From NCBI GenBank assembly GCA_902524115.1, contig CABZCA010000002.1, positions 62,001 through 126,000 on the forward strand: a DNA stretch of 64,000 nt. Reading direction: 5' to 3'. This document shows, piece after piece, positions 57,214 through 64,000 of the stretch. The DNA is from an uncultured Pelagibacteraceae bacterium. GTDB lineage: Bacteria; Pseudomonadota; Alphaproteobacteria; Pelagibacterales; Pelagibacteraceae. Under the pieces are notes generated by a model. The model was given only the letters and a program-made list of their open reading frames with translations. It had not been told where the DNA came from and made no database searches. A program made the position numbers and the translations under genes. Position 1 is the first letter of the stretch; every line of letters starts with the position of its first letter.

Positions 57214-57765
57214 GTGAATAAATCTGTTTTAAAATTTGTTACTGATTTAGGGCCCTTGGTAATATTTTTTTATTTTTATTACAATAATGATAAAAACTTA
57301 ATTATTGCAATACCTCCACTCATAGTTGCAACAATAATAGCAGTTTTAATTATGTGGATTGTTGAAAAAACAATTCCAAAGGTGCCATTAATAAGCGGAA
57401 TATTGATTACATTATTTGGTGGTTTAACAATTTATTTTGATGATCCTATATTTATTTACATGAAGCCAACAATAATAAATATTTTGTTTGGTCTTGCATT
57501 AATGTTTGGCAAATACTTTACAAATGAACCAGTTTTAAAAAAATTACTAGGTAAATCTATGCCATTGAGTGATGAGGGATGGGAGATTTTAAATAAAAGA
57601 TGGACGTACTTCTTTTTTGGATTAGCGATTTTAAATGAAATAATTTGGAGAACACAATCAGAAGAATTTTGGGTTAACTTTAAAGTTTGGGGAATGTTGC
57701 CAATAACTTTTATTTTTACCGCTTTTCAAATAGGTTTAATAAACAAATACAAACTGAATGAATAG
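57214..57765 (+). CDS. yciB: septation protein A family membrane protein (YciB/IspZ)
   Basis: A 183-residue inner-membrane protein with five to six helices. It starts at a GTG; KFVTDLGPLVIFFYFYY, GGLTIYFDDPIFIYMKPTIIN, PLSDEGWEILNKRWTYFFF and NEIIWR are the family blocks. YciB/IspZ proteins are linked to envelope integrity and cell-shape maintenance, with the exact activity unresolved. It overlaps the DUF2794 gene by eight bases, so the two are co-transcribed. In many alphaproteobacteria the gene follows ftsY; here it stands about 30 kb away. Confidence 0.92.
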   Translation: MNKSVLKFVTDLGPLVIFFYFYYNNDKNLIIAIPPLIVATIIAVLIMWIVEKTIPKVPLISGILITLFGGLTIYFDDPIFIYMKPTIINILFGLALMFGKYFTNEPVLKKLLGKSMPLSDEGWEILNKRWTYFFFGLAILNEIIWRTQSEEFWVNFKVWGMLPITFIFTAFQIGLINKYKLNE

Positions 57766-58090
57766 AAATTTAAAATTAGTAGTAAATAATACGAATAAAG
57801 ATGAAGATAAAAAACTTTTTTTTGAGAGAACTGAGTTAAAAATTATTTTAGATCTTTATGCAAAAATGGTTTCTTCAGGTAGTTGGAAAGATTATGGTCT
57901 TTCTATTTCGGGAAAGCAGGTGAGTTTCAGTGTTTTTAAAAATGCTACTGCTAAATATAAAATTTGTAAAAACTTTAAGCCTCTAAACAAAAATCTTAAA
58001 TATTTAATTACAGATACTAATGGTAAGATACTAAAAAATTCATACGATCTTAAAATACTCTTGAATAAAGTTGATTGGAAAAAAATTTAA
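57758..58090 (+). CDS. DUF2794 family protein
   Basis: A 110-residue cytoplasmic protein with the conserved block FFERTELKIILDLYAKMVSSGSWKDYGLSI, typical of the alphaproteobacterial family DUF2794. The rest, FSVFKNATAKYKICK and LKILLNKVDWKK, agrees with its small alpha/beta domain. Function is unknown. Its start lies within the yciB end. It converges on the Bax-inhibitor-family gene with only three bases between stops, leaving no room for a terminator. Confidence 0.8.
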   Translation: MNRNLKLVVNNTNKDEDKKLFFERTELKIILDLYAKMVSSGSWKDYGLSISGKQVSFSVFKNATAKYKICKNFKPLNKNLKYLITDTNGKILKNSYDLKILLNKVDWKKI

Positions 58091-58093
58091 GTT

Positions 58094-58852
58094 TTATCTT
58101 CTTTGACCGAATAATCTTAAAAGCATTATAAATAAATTTATAAAATCTAAATATAAAGTTAGTGCTCCCATCACAGCTTTTTTACCCATTAACTCACCAC
58201 TGTCAGAGGCGGCATACATGTTCTTAATTTTTTGTGTATCATAAGCAGTTAAACCAACAAATATTAAAACCCCGATTATTGATATTGCAAAATACATCAT
58301 TGATGATTTTAAGAATATATTAACTACTGATGCAATAATAATTCCTATCAAACCCATCATCAAAAAAGATCCCATCTTAGTTAAATCTCTTTTTGTTGTG
58401 TAACCATAGATACTCATTGCACCAAATGTTGCTGAAGAAATAAAGAATACTCTTGTTACACTCAAACCTGTGTAAACAAGTAATATTGATGAAAGAGATA
58501 ATCCCATTAATGCAGCAAATACCCAGAAAGTTGTCTGAGCTCTTGAAGCGCTCATTTTATTAATTCCAAAACTCATGTAAAACACAATTCCTAATGGGGC
58601 TAACATTACAATCCATTTTAAACCTGATAAGTAAATTGCATTCCCAAATTCTGTTAATCCAACAATTGCTCCGTTTGGATCTGTTACAACAGACATTTTA
58701 AATGATAAAAGTGCTATTATTCCAGTAAGCAAAACACCAGTTGCCATATAGTTATAAACTTTAAGCATATAGGCTCTTAAGCCTTCATCCATTACAACGG
58801 TTTGTTTGGCAGTTGTTGCTTTACTTAAAATATTATCTTTATTGAATTCCAT
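58094..58852 (-). CDS. Bax inhibitor-1 / YccA-YbhL family membrane protein
   Basis: A 252-residue protein with seven membrane helices and the UPF0005/BI-1 signature. It includes GLTAYDTQKIKNMY near residue 205, holding conserved Asp residues, and ALTLYLDFINLFIMLLRLFG at the end. Bacterial members act as proton-sensitive calcium leaks or interact with FtsH. A 'ybhL' leader RNA motif is known to me from SAR11, but in the 71-base divergent gap to the aldo/keto reductase I see only an A/T-rich repeat and cannot confirm it. Confidence 0.92.
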   Translation of the reverse strand: MEFNKDNILSKATTAKQTVVMDEGLRAYMLKVYNYMATGVLLTGIIALLSFKMSVVTDPNGAIVGLTEFGNAIYLSGLKWIVMLAPLGIVFYMSFGINKMSASRAQTTFWVFAALMGLSLSSILLVYTGLSVTRVFFISSATFGAMSIYGYTTKRDLTKMGSFLMMGLIGIIIASVVNIFLKSSMMYFAISIIGVLIFVGLTAYDTQKIKNMYAASDSGELMGKKAVMGALTLYLDFINLFIMLLRLFGQRR

Positions 58853-58923
58853 ATTATTTATATAAGATTTTTTTTTAAGATTTTCAAGTCATCAAAATAA
58901 ATGTAACAAATGCTGCATAAATT

Positions 58924-59958
58924 ATGAATTATAAAAAACTAGGCAATACAGACCTAAATGTGAGTACAATCTGTCTTGGGACAATGACTTGGGGTGAACA
59001 AAATACCCAAAATGAGGCATTTGAACAAATGGATTACTCTTTAGATAACGGAGTGAATTTTTGGGATACAGCTGAGTTGTATGCCGTGCCTCCTAAAGCT
59101 GCAACATATGGTTATACTGAAACTATAATTGGAAATTGGTTTGAAAAAACAAAAAAAAGAAAAGACGTAATACTGGCATCCAAAGTAGGTGGTCCTAGCA
59201 GAAAATATATGAGAAATGGAGAGAACAGCTTCGCTGGGAAGAATTTAGAGAATGCACTGCATGGAAGTCTAAAGCGATTAAAAACTGATTATATAGATCT
59301 TTATCAATTGCATTGGCCTGAAAGAAACGTAAATAACTTTGGAAGATTGGGGTATGAACATAAAGAAAATGACTGGAATAAATTTGAAGATGTTTTGGAA
59401 AATTTAAAAAAATTTATTGAGGAAGGCAAAATTAGGTATGTCGGTTTGTCAAATGAAACCCCATGGGGAGTTATGAATTATCTTCAACTTTCTAAAGATA
59501 AAGATTTACCAAGAATGATGTCAATTCAAAATCCATACAGTTTATTAAATCGGTCTTATGAAGTTGGTTTAGCAGAAGTATCTATCAGAGAAAATATAGG
59601 GTGTTTATCATATTCACCGTTAGCCAGTGGTTATTTAACAGGCAAATATAGAAATAAACAATTTCCAAAAGGATCAAGAATGGAAAGAGATTTTGATTTT
59701 TGGACAAGGTATAGAAAACCAAATATGGAAGAGGCTGTTGAAGATTATTACAAAATTAGTCAAAAATTTGATCTTGATATGAGTCAAATGTCTATAAAAT
59801 TCTGTGAAGTTCAAGACTTTATGACTAGTGTAATTATTGGAGCAACAACTATGGAGCAGTTGAAAACTAACGTAGAAAGTGTAAAAGTGAATCTTGATAG
59901 TGAAGTAATAAAAGAAATAAATAATGTACAAAAAAAATATCCTAATCCATGTCCATAA
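58924..59958 (+). CDS. aldo/keto reductase (Tas-like)
   Basis: A 344-residue NADP(H)-dependent oxidoreductase with the TIM-barrel AKR fold. The catalytic tetrad is visible: Asp and Tyr in NFWDTAELYAVP, Lys in ASKVGG and His in YQLHWPERN. SNETPWGVM and SIQNPYSLLNR follow. The length and the WDTAELY segment resemble E. coli Tas. Substrate unknown; such enzymes usually reduce aldehydes. It overlaps the following IalB-like gene by ten bases. Confidence 0.9.
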   Translation: MNYKKLGNTDLNVSTICLGTMTWGEQNTQNEAFEQMDYSLDNGVNFWDTAELYAVPPKAATYGYTETIIGNWFEKTKKRKDVILASKVGGPSRKYMRNGENSFAGKNLENALHGSLKRLKTDYIDLYQLHWPERNVNNFGRLGYEHKENDWNKFEDVLENLKKFIEEGKIRYVGLSNETPWGVMNYLQLSKDKDLPRMMSIQNPYSLLNRSYEVGLAEVSIRENIGCLSYSPLASGYLTGKYRNKQFPKGSRMERDFDFWTRYRKPNMEEAVEDYYKISQKFDLDMSQMSIKFCEVQDFMTSVIIGATTMEQLKTNVESVKVNLDSEVIKEINNVQKKYPNPCP

Positions 59959-60461
59959 TTAAAAAAATAATTGTAAAAACATTAATATTATCTGTATTTT
60001 CAATAACCTTTGCTCAGTCTGAAGATTTAACAAAATTAGGTACATTTAAAGATTGGAATGCAGTTGCAGTTTTTAATGAAACTGGAAAAATCTGTTTTGC
60101 TTATTCAGTTCCAGTTAGACAATCTCCTAAAGCAAGTAATAGAGAAGCTAGATTATTTGTTTCATTTAGACCTGAAGACAAAATTTCAGATGAAGTGAGC
60201 ATAACATCTGGTTACGATTTTAATCCACAAAACGCTATTTTAGCCACATCGGGTAAATCTAAATTTGAATTTGATTTACCACAAAATAAATTTGCTTGGA
60301 TTTCAAGTGAAAAAACAGAACAAAAAATAATTAAAAGAATGAAAAAAGCATCTAGACTAATGATAACTGCTTATAAACAAGGTGGTACTCAAACTACTGA
60401 TGACTATTCTTTAATGGGTTTTACAAAAGCTTATAACGCTGCAAAAAAAAGCTGCACTTAA
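59949..60461 (+). CDS. secreted IalB-like protein (invasion-associated locus B family)
   Basis: A 170-residue exported protein with a signal peptide (IIVKTLILSVFSITFAQS). The mature part has FKDWNAVAVFNETGKICFAYS, the opening of the IalB family, then REARLFVSFRP and a C-terminal YSLMGFTKAYNAAKKSC. Cys in the first block and the last-but-one residue could pair. Despite the name, the family is widespread in free-living alphaproteobacteria, and its function is not established. It ends directly before the argG ATG. Confidence 0.82.
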   Translation: MSIIKKIIVKTLILSVFSITFAQSEDLTKLGTFKDWNAVAVFNETGKICFAYSVPVRQSPKASNREARLFVSFRPEDKISDEVSITSGYDFNPQNAILATSGKSKFEFDLPQNKFAWISSEKTEQKIIKRMKKASRLMITAYKQGGTQTTDDYSLMGFTKAYNAAKKSCT

Positions 60462-61646
60462 ATGAAAAGACAAAAGAAGATTGTACTCGCCTATTCAGGT
60501 GGTTTGGATACGTCTATCATTCTTAAATGGCTTCAGGAAAATTATGATGCTGAAGTTATAGCATACACTGCTGATGTTGGGCAGGAAATGGATAGAAAAA
60601 AAATAATTAAGAATGCAAAAAAATTGGGAGTTAAAAAAATCATAATTCAAGATTTAAAGAACATTTTTGTTAAGGATTATGTATATCCAATGATTAGAGG
60701 TCATGCTCTTTATGAAGGTATTTATTTATTAGGGACATCAATTGCTAGACCATTAATTGCAAAAGATCAAATTAGAGTAGCTAAAAAATTTAATGCTTAT
60801 GCTGTCTCCCATGGTTCAACAGGAAAAGGAAATGATCAAGTAAGATTTGAATTAGGATATCATTACTTTGGTCCTAAAATTAAAATAATTGCGCCATGGA
60901 GAATTTGGAAATTAAAATCAAGAACTGATCTTATTAATTATGCAAAAAAACATGGAATACCAATTCCAAAAGACAAAAAAGGTGCACCACCTTTTTCGGT
61001 TGATGATAATTTATTTCATACTTCTACAGAGGGAAAAGTTTTAGAAAATCCTAGAAATTCAGCACCTGAATTTATTTTTCAAAGAACAACCTCTCCTGAA
61101 AAGGCTCCAAATAAAGCAAGTTTTATAACAATTAATTATAAGAACGGCGACCCAGTTGGTTTGAATGGAAAAAAATTATCTCCAGCGAAAGTATTGAGTA
61201 AACTCAATCAATTAGCTGGTAAAAATGGAATAGGAAGAGTGGATTTAGTTGAGAATAGATTTATTGGAATAAAGTCTAGAGGAGTTTATGAAACTCCTGG
61301 AGGAACATTATTGCTTGTGGCACACAGAGCAATAGAATCTGTTACTCTAGATAAAGATACAATGCATAAAAAAGATGAGGTTATGCCAAGGTATGCAGAG
61401 CTCGTTTATAATGGTTATTGGTATTCAAAGGAAAGATTTAAACTACAAAAGCTTGTTGATTTGAAGAAAAATAAAGTAAACGGATCAGTAAAACTCAAAC
61501 TTTATAAAGGAAATGTTACAATTCAATCAAGACAAACTTCCAGTAATGCTTACTCAATGAAAAAAGTTTCTTTCGAGGAAAATAATACTTTCAATAAATC
61601 AAACGTTGAAAGATTTATCAACTTCCATAAGAAAAAATTAAGATAA
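60462..61646 (+). CDS. argG: argininosuccinate synthase
   Basis: Joins citrulline and aspartate with ATP in arginine synthesis. The 394 residues show the PP-loop LAYSGGLDTSIILKWL near residue 9, YTADVGQEMD, GTSIARPLIAK near 91, SHGSTGKGNDQVRFEL near 115 and the substrate block near 185-265, with RFIGIKSRGVYETPGGT. Length is normal. It starts directly at the end of the IalB-like gene. No other arginine gene is nearby. Confidence 0.97.
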   Translation: MKRQKKIVLAYSGGLDTSIILKWLQENYDAEVIAYTADVGQEMDRKKIIKNAKKLGVKKIIIQDLKNIFVKDYVYPMIRGHALYEGIYLLGTSIARPLIAKDQIRVAKKFNAYAVSHGSTGKGNDQVRFELGYHYFGPKIKIIAPWRIWKLKSRTDLINYAKKHGIPIPKDKKGAPPFSVDDNLFHTSTEGKVLENPRNSAPEFIFQRTTSPEKAPNKASFITINYKNGDPVGLNGKKLSPAKVLSKLNQLAGKNGIGRVDLVENRFIGIKSRGVYETPGGTLLLVAHRAIESVTLDKDTMHKKDEVMPRYAELVYNGYWYSKERFKLQKLVDLKKNKVNGSVKLKLYKGNVTIQSRQTSSNAYSMKKVSFEENNTFNKSNVERFINFHKKKLR

Positions 61647-61746
61647 AATAAAGAAATTATTTTACAATAATAAAGGTTTCCAGTTAGGTTTTTTTGAGCT
61701 CTTTACATTTTTCAAATTTAAATTATTAAAAATAAATTTTAAAATT

Positions 61747-62889
61747 ATGAATTTAAAACCAACAAGACAAACAGCTATTGAAAATCTCAATACCTTTATT
61801 GAAGAGAATTTAGAGGAATATTCAAGGCTAAGAAATTTTGATTTTGGTCCCGACCAACGATCTAATACATCTTGCTTATCACCATATATAACACATGGAG
61901 TGATTAATGAAAAAGAATTGATTAGTAAGTCACTAGAAAGATTTTCCTTTTCAAAAAATGAAAAATTTATTCAAGAAGTTCTATGGAGAACATATTGGAA
62001 AGGTTGGATGGAACTTCGATCTGGGGTATGGGATGACTATTTAATCGATTTAAAAAGAATTAAAGAAGAGTTTAAAGATAATAAAAATTACTTAAATGCC
62101 ATTGAGGGTAACACCGAAATTAAATGCTTCAATGGATGGGTAAATGAATTAAAGACTTATAATTATTTGCATAATCATACTAGAATGTGGTTTGCAAGCA
62201 TTTGGATATTTACACTAGAATTACCTTGGCAACTTGGTGCAGAGTTTTTTATGCAACACTTGTATGATGGTGATACTGCATCAAATACTTTAGGTTGGCG
62301 TTGGGTAGCAGGTATTCAAACTCAAGGAAAACATTATCTTGCAAGTGAATGGAATATTAAAAAATTTACAAATAATAGATTTGAAAATATAAAACTTAAC
62401 GAAAATGCACCCCCAATAATAAGTGATAAAAATTATACTATTCTTCATAAAACTTTTGAAAATCCAATAAATATTGAAGAGAAAAACTTGCTAGTTTTTG
62501 AAAATAACTTAGCATTTGAAATCACTGACTTTGCAATTCAAAAATTCAAAAGAATTCTTCTTATTGATAATAAAAATGAAAATAGAAATATTAAACTCAG
62601 TAAAAATGTTGTGAATTTTAAGGTTAGTTTAATTGAGGAGCAAAAGAAAAGGTTAGAGGAAAAATCAATTAATTGTGAGATTATTGATATAAACGAAATT
62701 AAAAACTTAGAAAGTTGTTACTGCCTTTATCCAACTGTTGGAGAAAATTTAGATTACATAAATCAAAACTCACTAAAAAATATTGAGTTTCTTTATAGAA
62801 AATTAGATCAAAATTCATGGAAGTTTTGTAACAAAGGTTTTTTTAACTTTAAAAAATATATTCCTAAAATAGTTGAAAACCTTGAATAA
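61747..62889 (+). CDS. photolyase/cryptochrome-like protein with FAD domain only
   Basis: A 380-residue protein homologous to the C-terminal, FAD-binding helical domain of DNA photolyases. It has SCLSPYITHGVI, EVLWRTYWKGWMEL, HNHTRMWFASIWIFTLELPWQLGAEFF and YDGDTASNTLGWRWVAGIQTQGKHYL, the FAD and DNA-lesion site region including the conserved Trp and Asn. The N-terminal antenna-binding domain of normal photolyases is missing. Instead about 130 residues of unrelated-looking C-terminal sequence follow residue 250. It may be a light-driven repair enzyme or a flavin photosensor. It stands 100 bases after argG. Confidence 0.85.
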   Translation: MNLKPTRQTAIENLNTFIEENLEEYSRLRNFDFGPDQRSNTSCLSPYITHGVINEKELISKSLERFSFSKNEKFIQEVLWRTYWKGWMELRSGVWDDYLIDLKRIKEEFKDNKNYLNAIEGNTEIKCFNGWVNELKTYNYLHNHTRMWFASIWIFTLELPWQLGAEFFMQHLYDGDTASNTLGWRWVAGIQTQGKHYLASEWNIKKFTNNRFENIKLNENAPPIISDKNYTILHKTFENPINIEEKNLLVFENNLAFEITDFAIQKFKRILLIDNKNENRNIKLSKNVVNFKVSLIEEQKKRLEEKSINCEIIDINEIKNLESCYCLYPTVGENLDYINQNSLKNIEFLYRKLDQNSWKFCNKGFFNFKKYIPKIVENLE

Positions 62890-62930
62890 ATTATAATTGA
62901 AATTTTTTTAATTTATGAGATAAAAATGAT

Positions 62931-63167
62931 ATGCAAAACTCACAAATATTAGAAATAATTGATAATTTAAAAGGTAGAAAAAATTACGAAGAAAAAAAAG
63001 CCTCTAAGCTAGGGTTTAAATCTCTTTATGCATATTTTGAAAACAAACTTTTACAAGAAAAAATTACCCTAGAGGAAAGTGCGAAAGAGTTAGAAGTAGC
63101 AAAGGCTGAAGCAGAGTTATTAAATGAAGAAAAAAGTAAGCCAAAAAAAACTTGCGGCTGTTGTTAA
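62931..63167 (+). CDS. small Lys/Glu-rich protein with C-terminal Cys cluster
   Basis: I do not recognise this 78-residue protein. It is mostly helical and charged, likely a coiled coil at residues 35-66 (LLQEKITLEESAKELEVAKA), and ends in KKTCGCC. Three cysteines in the last four residues suggest metal binding or redox activity. Codon use matches its neighbours. It is 41 bases after the photolyase-like gene. The stop overlaps by four bases the end of the convergent hydrolase gene. Confidence 0.7.
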   Translation: MQNSQILEIIDNLKGRKNYEEKKASKLGFKSLYAYFENKLLQEKITLEESAKELEVAKAEAELLNEEKSKPKKTCGCC

Positions 63168-64000
63168 ATTCCTAAACTTTTTAAAGACTGAAATTCACCA
63201 ATTTTAAAAATAATTGCATCTTCTTTTTTAAAACCATATTTTTCTGCATTATCTTTAAATCTAATTGGAGGTTCCATAATTGGCTCTAAAGATAAAACAA
63301 AAGTTCCCCAATGCATTCCTAATACTTTTTTGCTTTTTAGATCTCTGGCGATGCTTAGAGCCTCTTCAGGATTAGTATGATAAGAAGATTTATCTTTATT
63401 TGGAGATAATGGATAAAAATTATAAGCACCAATATTAATAAAAGTTAAATCAATAGGCCCATACTTCTCACCTAATTCTTTATAAACATTTCCCACACCA
63501 GTATCACATGCAAAAAGTATTTTTTTATTTTTATATTCGATTAAAAAATTTCCCCACAATGTTTTGTTAGTATCTGTCAAACTTCTTTTTGACCAATGCA
63601 CCGCAGGAACTAATGTTACTTTTAGATCCTCATTAATCTTAATTTTGTCATACCAATCCATTTCGTTCACATCTTTATATTTGTTTCTTGTAAAATATTT
63701 TCCAAGTCTTAAAGGAAGTAGAACCTTTGCATCTTTAAAAGGAAATTTTCTGATTGTAGTCATATCTTGGTGATCATAATGATTATGTGTCAGAAGAAAT
63801 AAATCAGTTTTTGGAAGTTCATTTAAATTTAAGGCTGTTTCAGCAAATCTTTTTGGACCAAAAATTAATGGGCCTGCATTTTTTGAAAAAACTGGATCAG
63901 TAATTATTGTTGTGTTTCCAAGCTTAATTAAGAAGGTTGCATGTCCTATCCAGCCAACATAATCGTCATTTTTTAGATTTTCTAAATCTAAAAGTACTTT
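63164..64000 (-). CDS. metallo-beta-lactamase-fold hydrolase (UlaG/NAPE-PLD-like), 5' end cut by window
   Basis: The reading frame runs unbroken from the window edge to the stop at 63164, at least 278 residues; the start lies outside. An internal Met at 63763 is not the start, because the zinc motif THNHYDHQD lies just before it and VGWIGHATFLIKLG, the family opening, lies further upstream. FACDTGVGNVYKELG and LGMHWGTFVLS complete the metal site. The pattern matches the UlaG/NAPE-PLD-like group, acting on phosphodiester or lactone bonds. Substrate is unknown. It converges on the small Cys-tailed gene with a four-base overlap. Confidence 0.88.
   Translation of the reverse strand, partial: KVLLDLENLKNDDYVGWIGHATFLIKLGNTTIITDPVFSKNAGPLIFGPKRFAETALNLNELPKTDLFLLTHNHYDHQDMTTIRKFPFKDAKVLLPLRLGKYFTRNKYKDVNEMDWYDKIKINEDLKVTLVPAVHWSKRSLTDTNKTLWGNFLIEYKNKKILFACDTGVGNVYKELGEKYGPIDLTFINIGAYNFYPLSPNKDKSSYHTNPEEALSIARDLKSKKVLGMHWGTFVLSLEPIMEPPIRFKDNAEKYGFKKEDAIIFKIGEFQSLKSLGI

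Noticed and set aside
61647-61746. A terminator after argG in the 100-base gap
   Set aside because: There is a T7 run, but the only inverted repeat is a weak A/T stem; I could not support a hairpin.
63164-63763. Treating the Met at 63763 as the start of the metallo-hydrolase
   Set aside because: The zinc-binding HNHYDH motif and the family's first strand lie upstream in the same open frame, so the gene runs past the window edge.
63564-63773. Plus-strand 69-codon frame opposite the metallo-hydrolase
   Set aside because: It is antisense to a conserved zinc-hydrolase sequence and has no start signal.

Overview
The window is a compact, AT-rich bacterial chromosome segment that reads as a SAR11-type alphaproteobacterium (Candidatus Pelagibacter relative). 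The grounds are the DMSP demethylase DmdA with DmdB- and DmdC-like neighbours, the TRAP and ABC importers, very short intergenic gaps, many TAATG stop/start overlaps, low GC throughout, and alphaproteobacterial families such as IalB, DUF2794 and system-I cytochrome c maturation. I saw no tRNA, rRNA, CRISPR array, insertion sequence or integrase. No stretch above 300 bases lacks a gene; the longest gap is 182 bases (56634-56815).

Region 1 (1-25738, all minus strand) is a collinear run of 22 genes with tiny gaps: ffh, rpsP, trmD, rplS, leuC, leuD, leuB, dmdC-like, dmdB-like, dmdA, asd, sdhC, sdhD, sdhA, sdhB, mmsA, mdh, sucC, sucD, sucA, sucB, lpdA, then the start of a TPR protein cut by the window edge. 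Translation and secretion genes, leucine synthesis, DMSP sulfur/carbon assimilation and half of the TCA cycle are thus strung together. A GC-rich structured RNA leader with its own promoter sits immediately before ffh.

Region 2 (25899-34397) holds dapF and ftsY on the plus strand, then a secreted orphan, an alpha/beta hydrolase and an MFS permease on the minus strand, then a plus-strand operon of a gamma-glutamyltransferase-like Ntn hydrolase, a CoA ligase and a ketopantoate-reductase-like enzyme.

Region 3 (34398-51988, minus strand) is an uptake and oxidation region. It has a TRAP transporter with an unusually extended large permease, an ABC importer with two unlike ATPases (GlpS/GlpT type) whose operon begins with a zinc alcohol dehydrogenase, and a set of 2-hydroxyacid enzymes: a D-2-hydroxyacid dehydrogenase, a FAD-linked D-lactate/glycolate oxidase, an aminotransferase and two tandem FMN-dependent L-2-hydroxyacid dehydrogenases. 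Stem-loops follow both solute-binding-protein genes, which fits stronger expression of the binding proteins than of the permeases.

Region 4 (51998-64000) holds a PagL-like outer-membrane protein, ccmC-D-E-F-G-H, hspQ, a YciB/IspZ membrane protein, a DUF2794 protein, a Bax-inhibitor-1 family protein, an aldo/keto reductase, an IalB-like secreted protein, argG, a photolyase-like protein with only the FAD domain, a small Cys-tailed protein and the end of a metallo-beta-lactamase-fold hydrolase.

The strongest candidates for undescribed biology are the ffh leader RNA, the shared 27-bp coding repeats in the tails of two ribosomal proteins flanking trmD, the ADH-coupled ABC importer, and the long cytoplasmic extension on the TRAP permease. 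No product was confirmed by database search. Calls rest on recognisable motifs and family knowledge.
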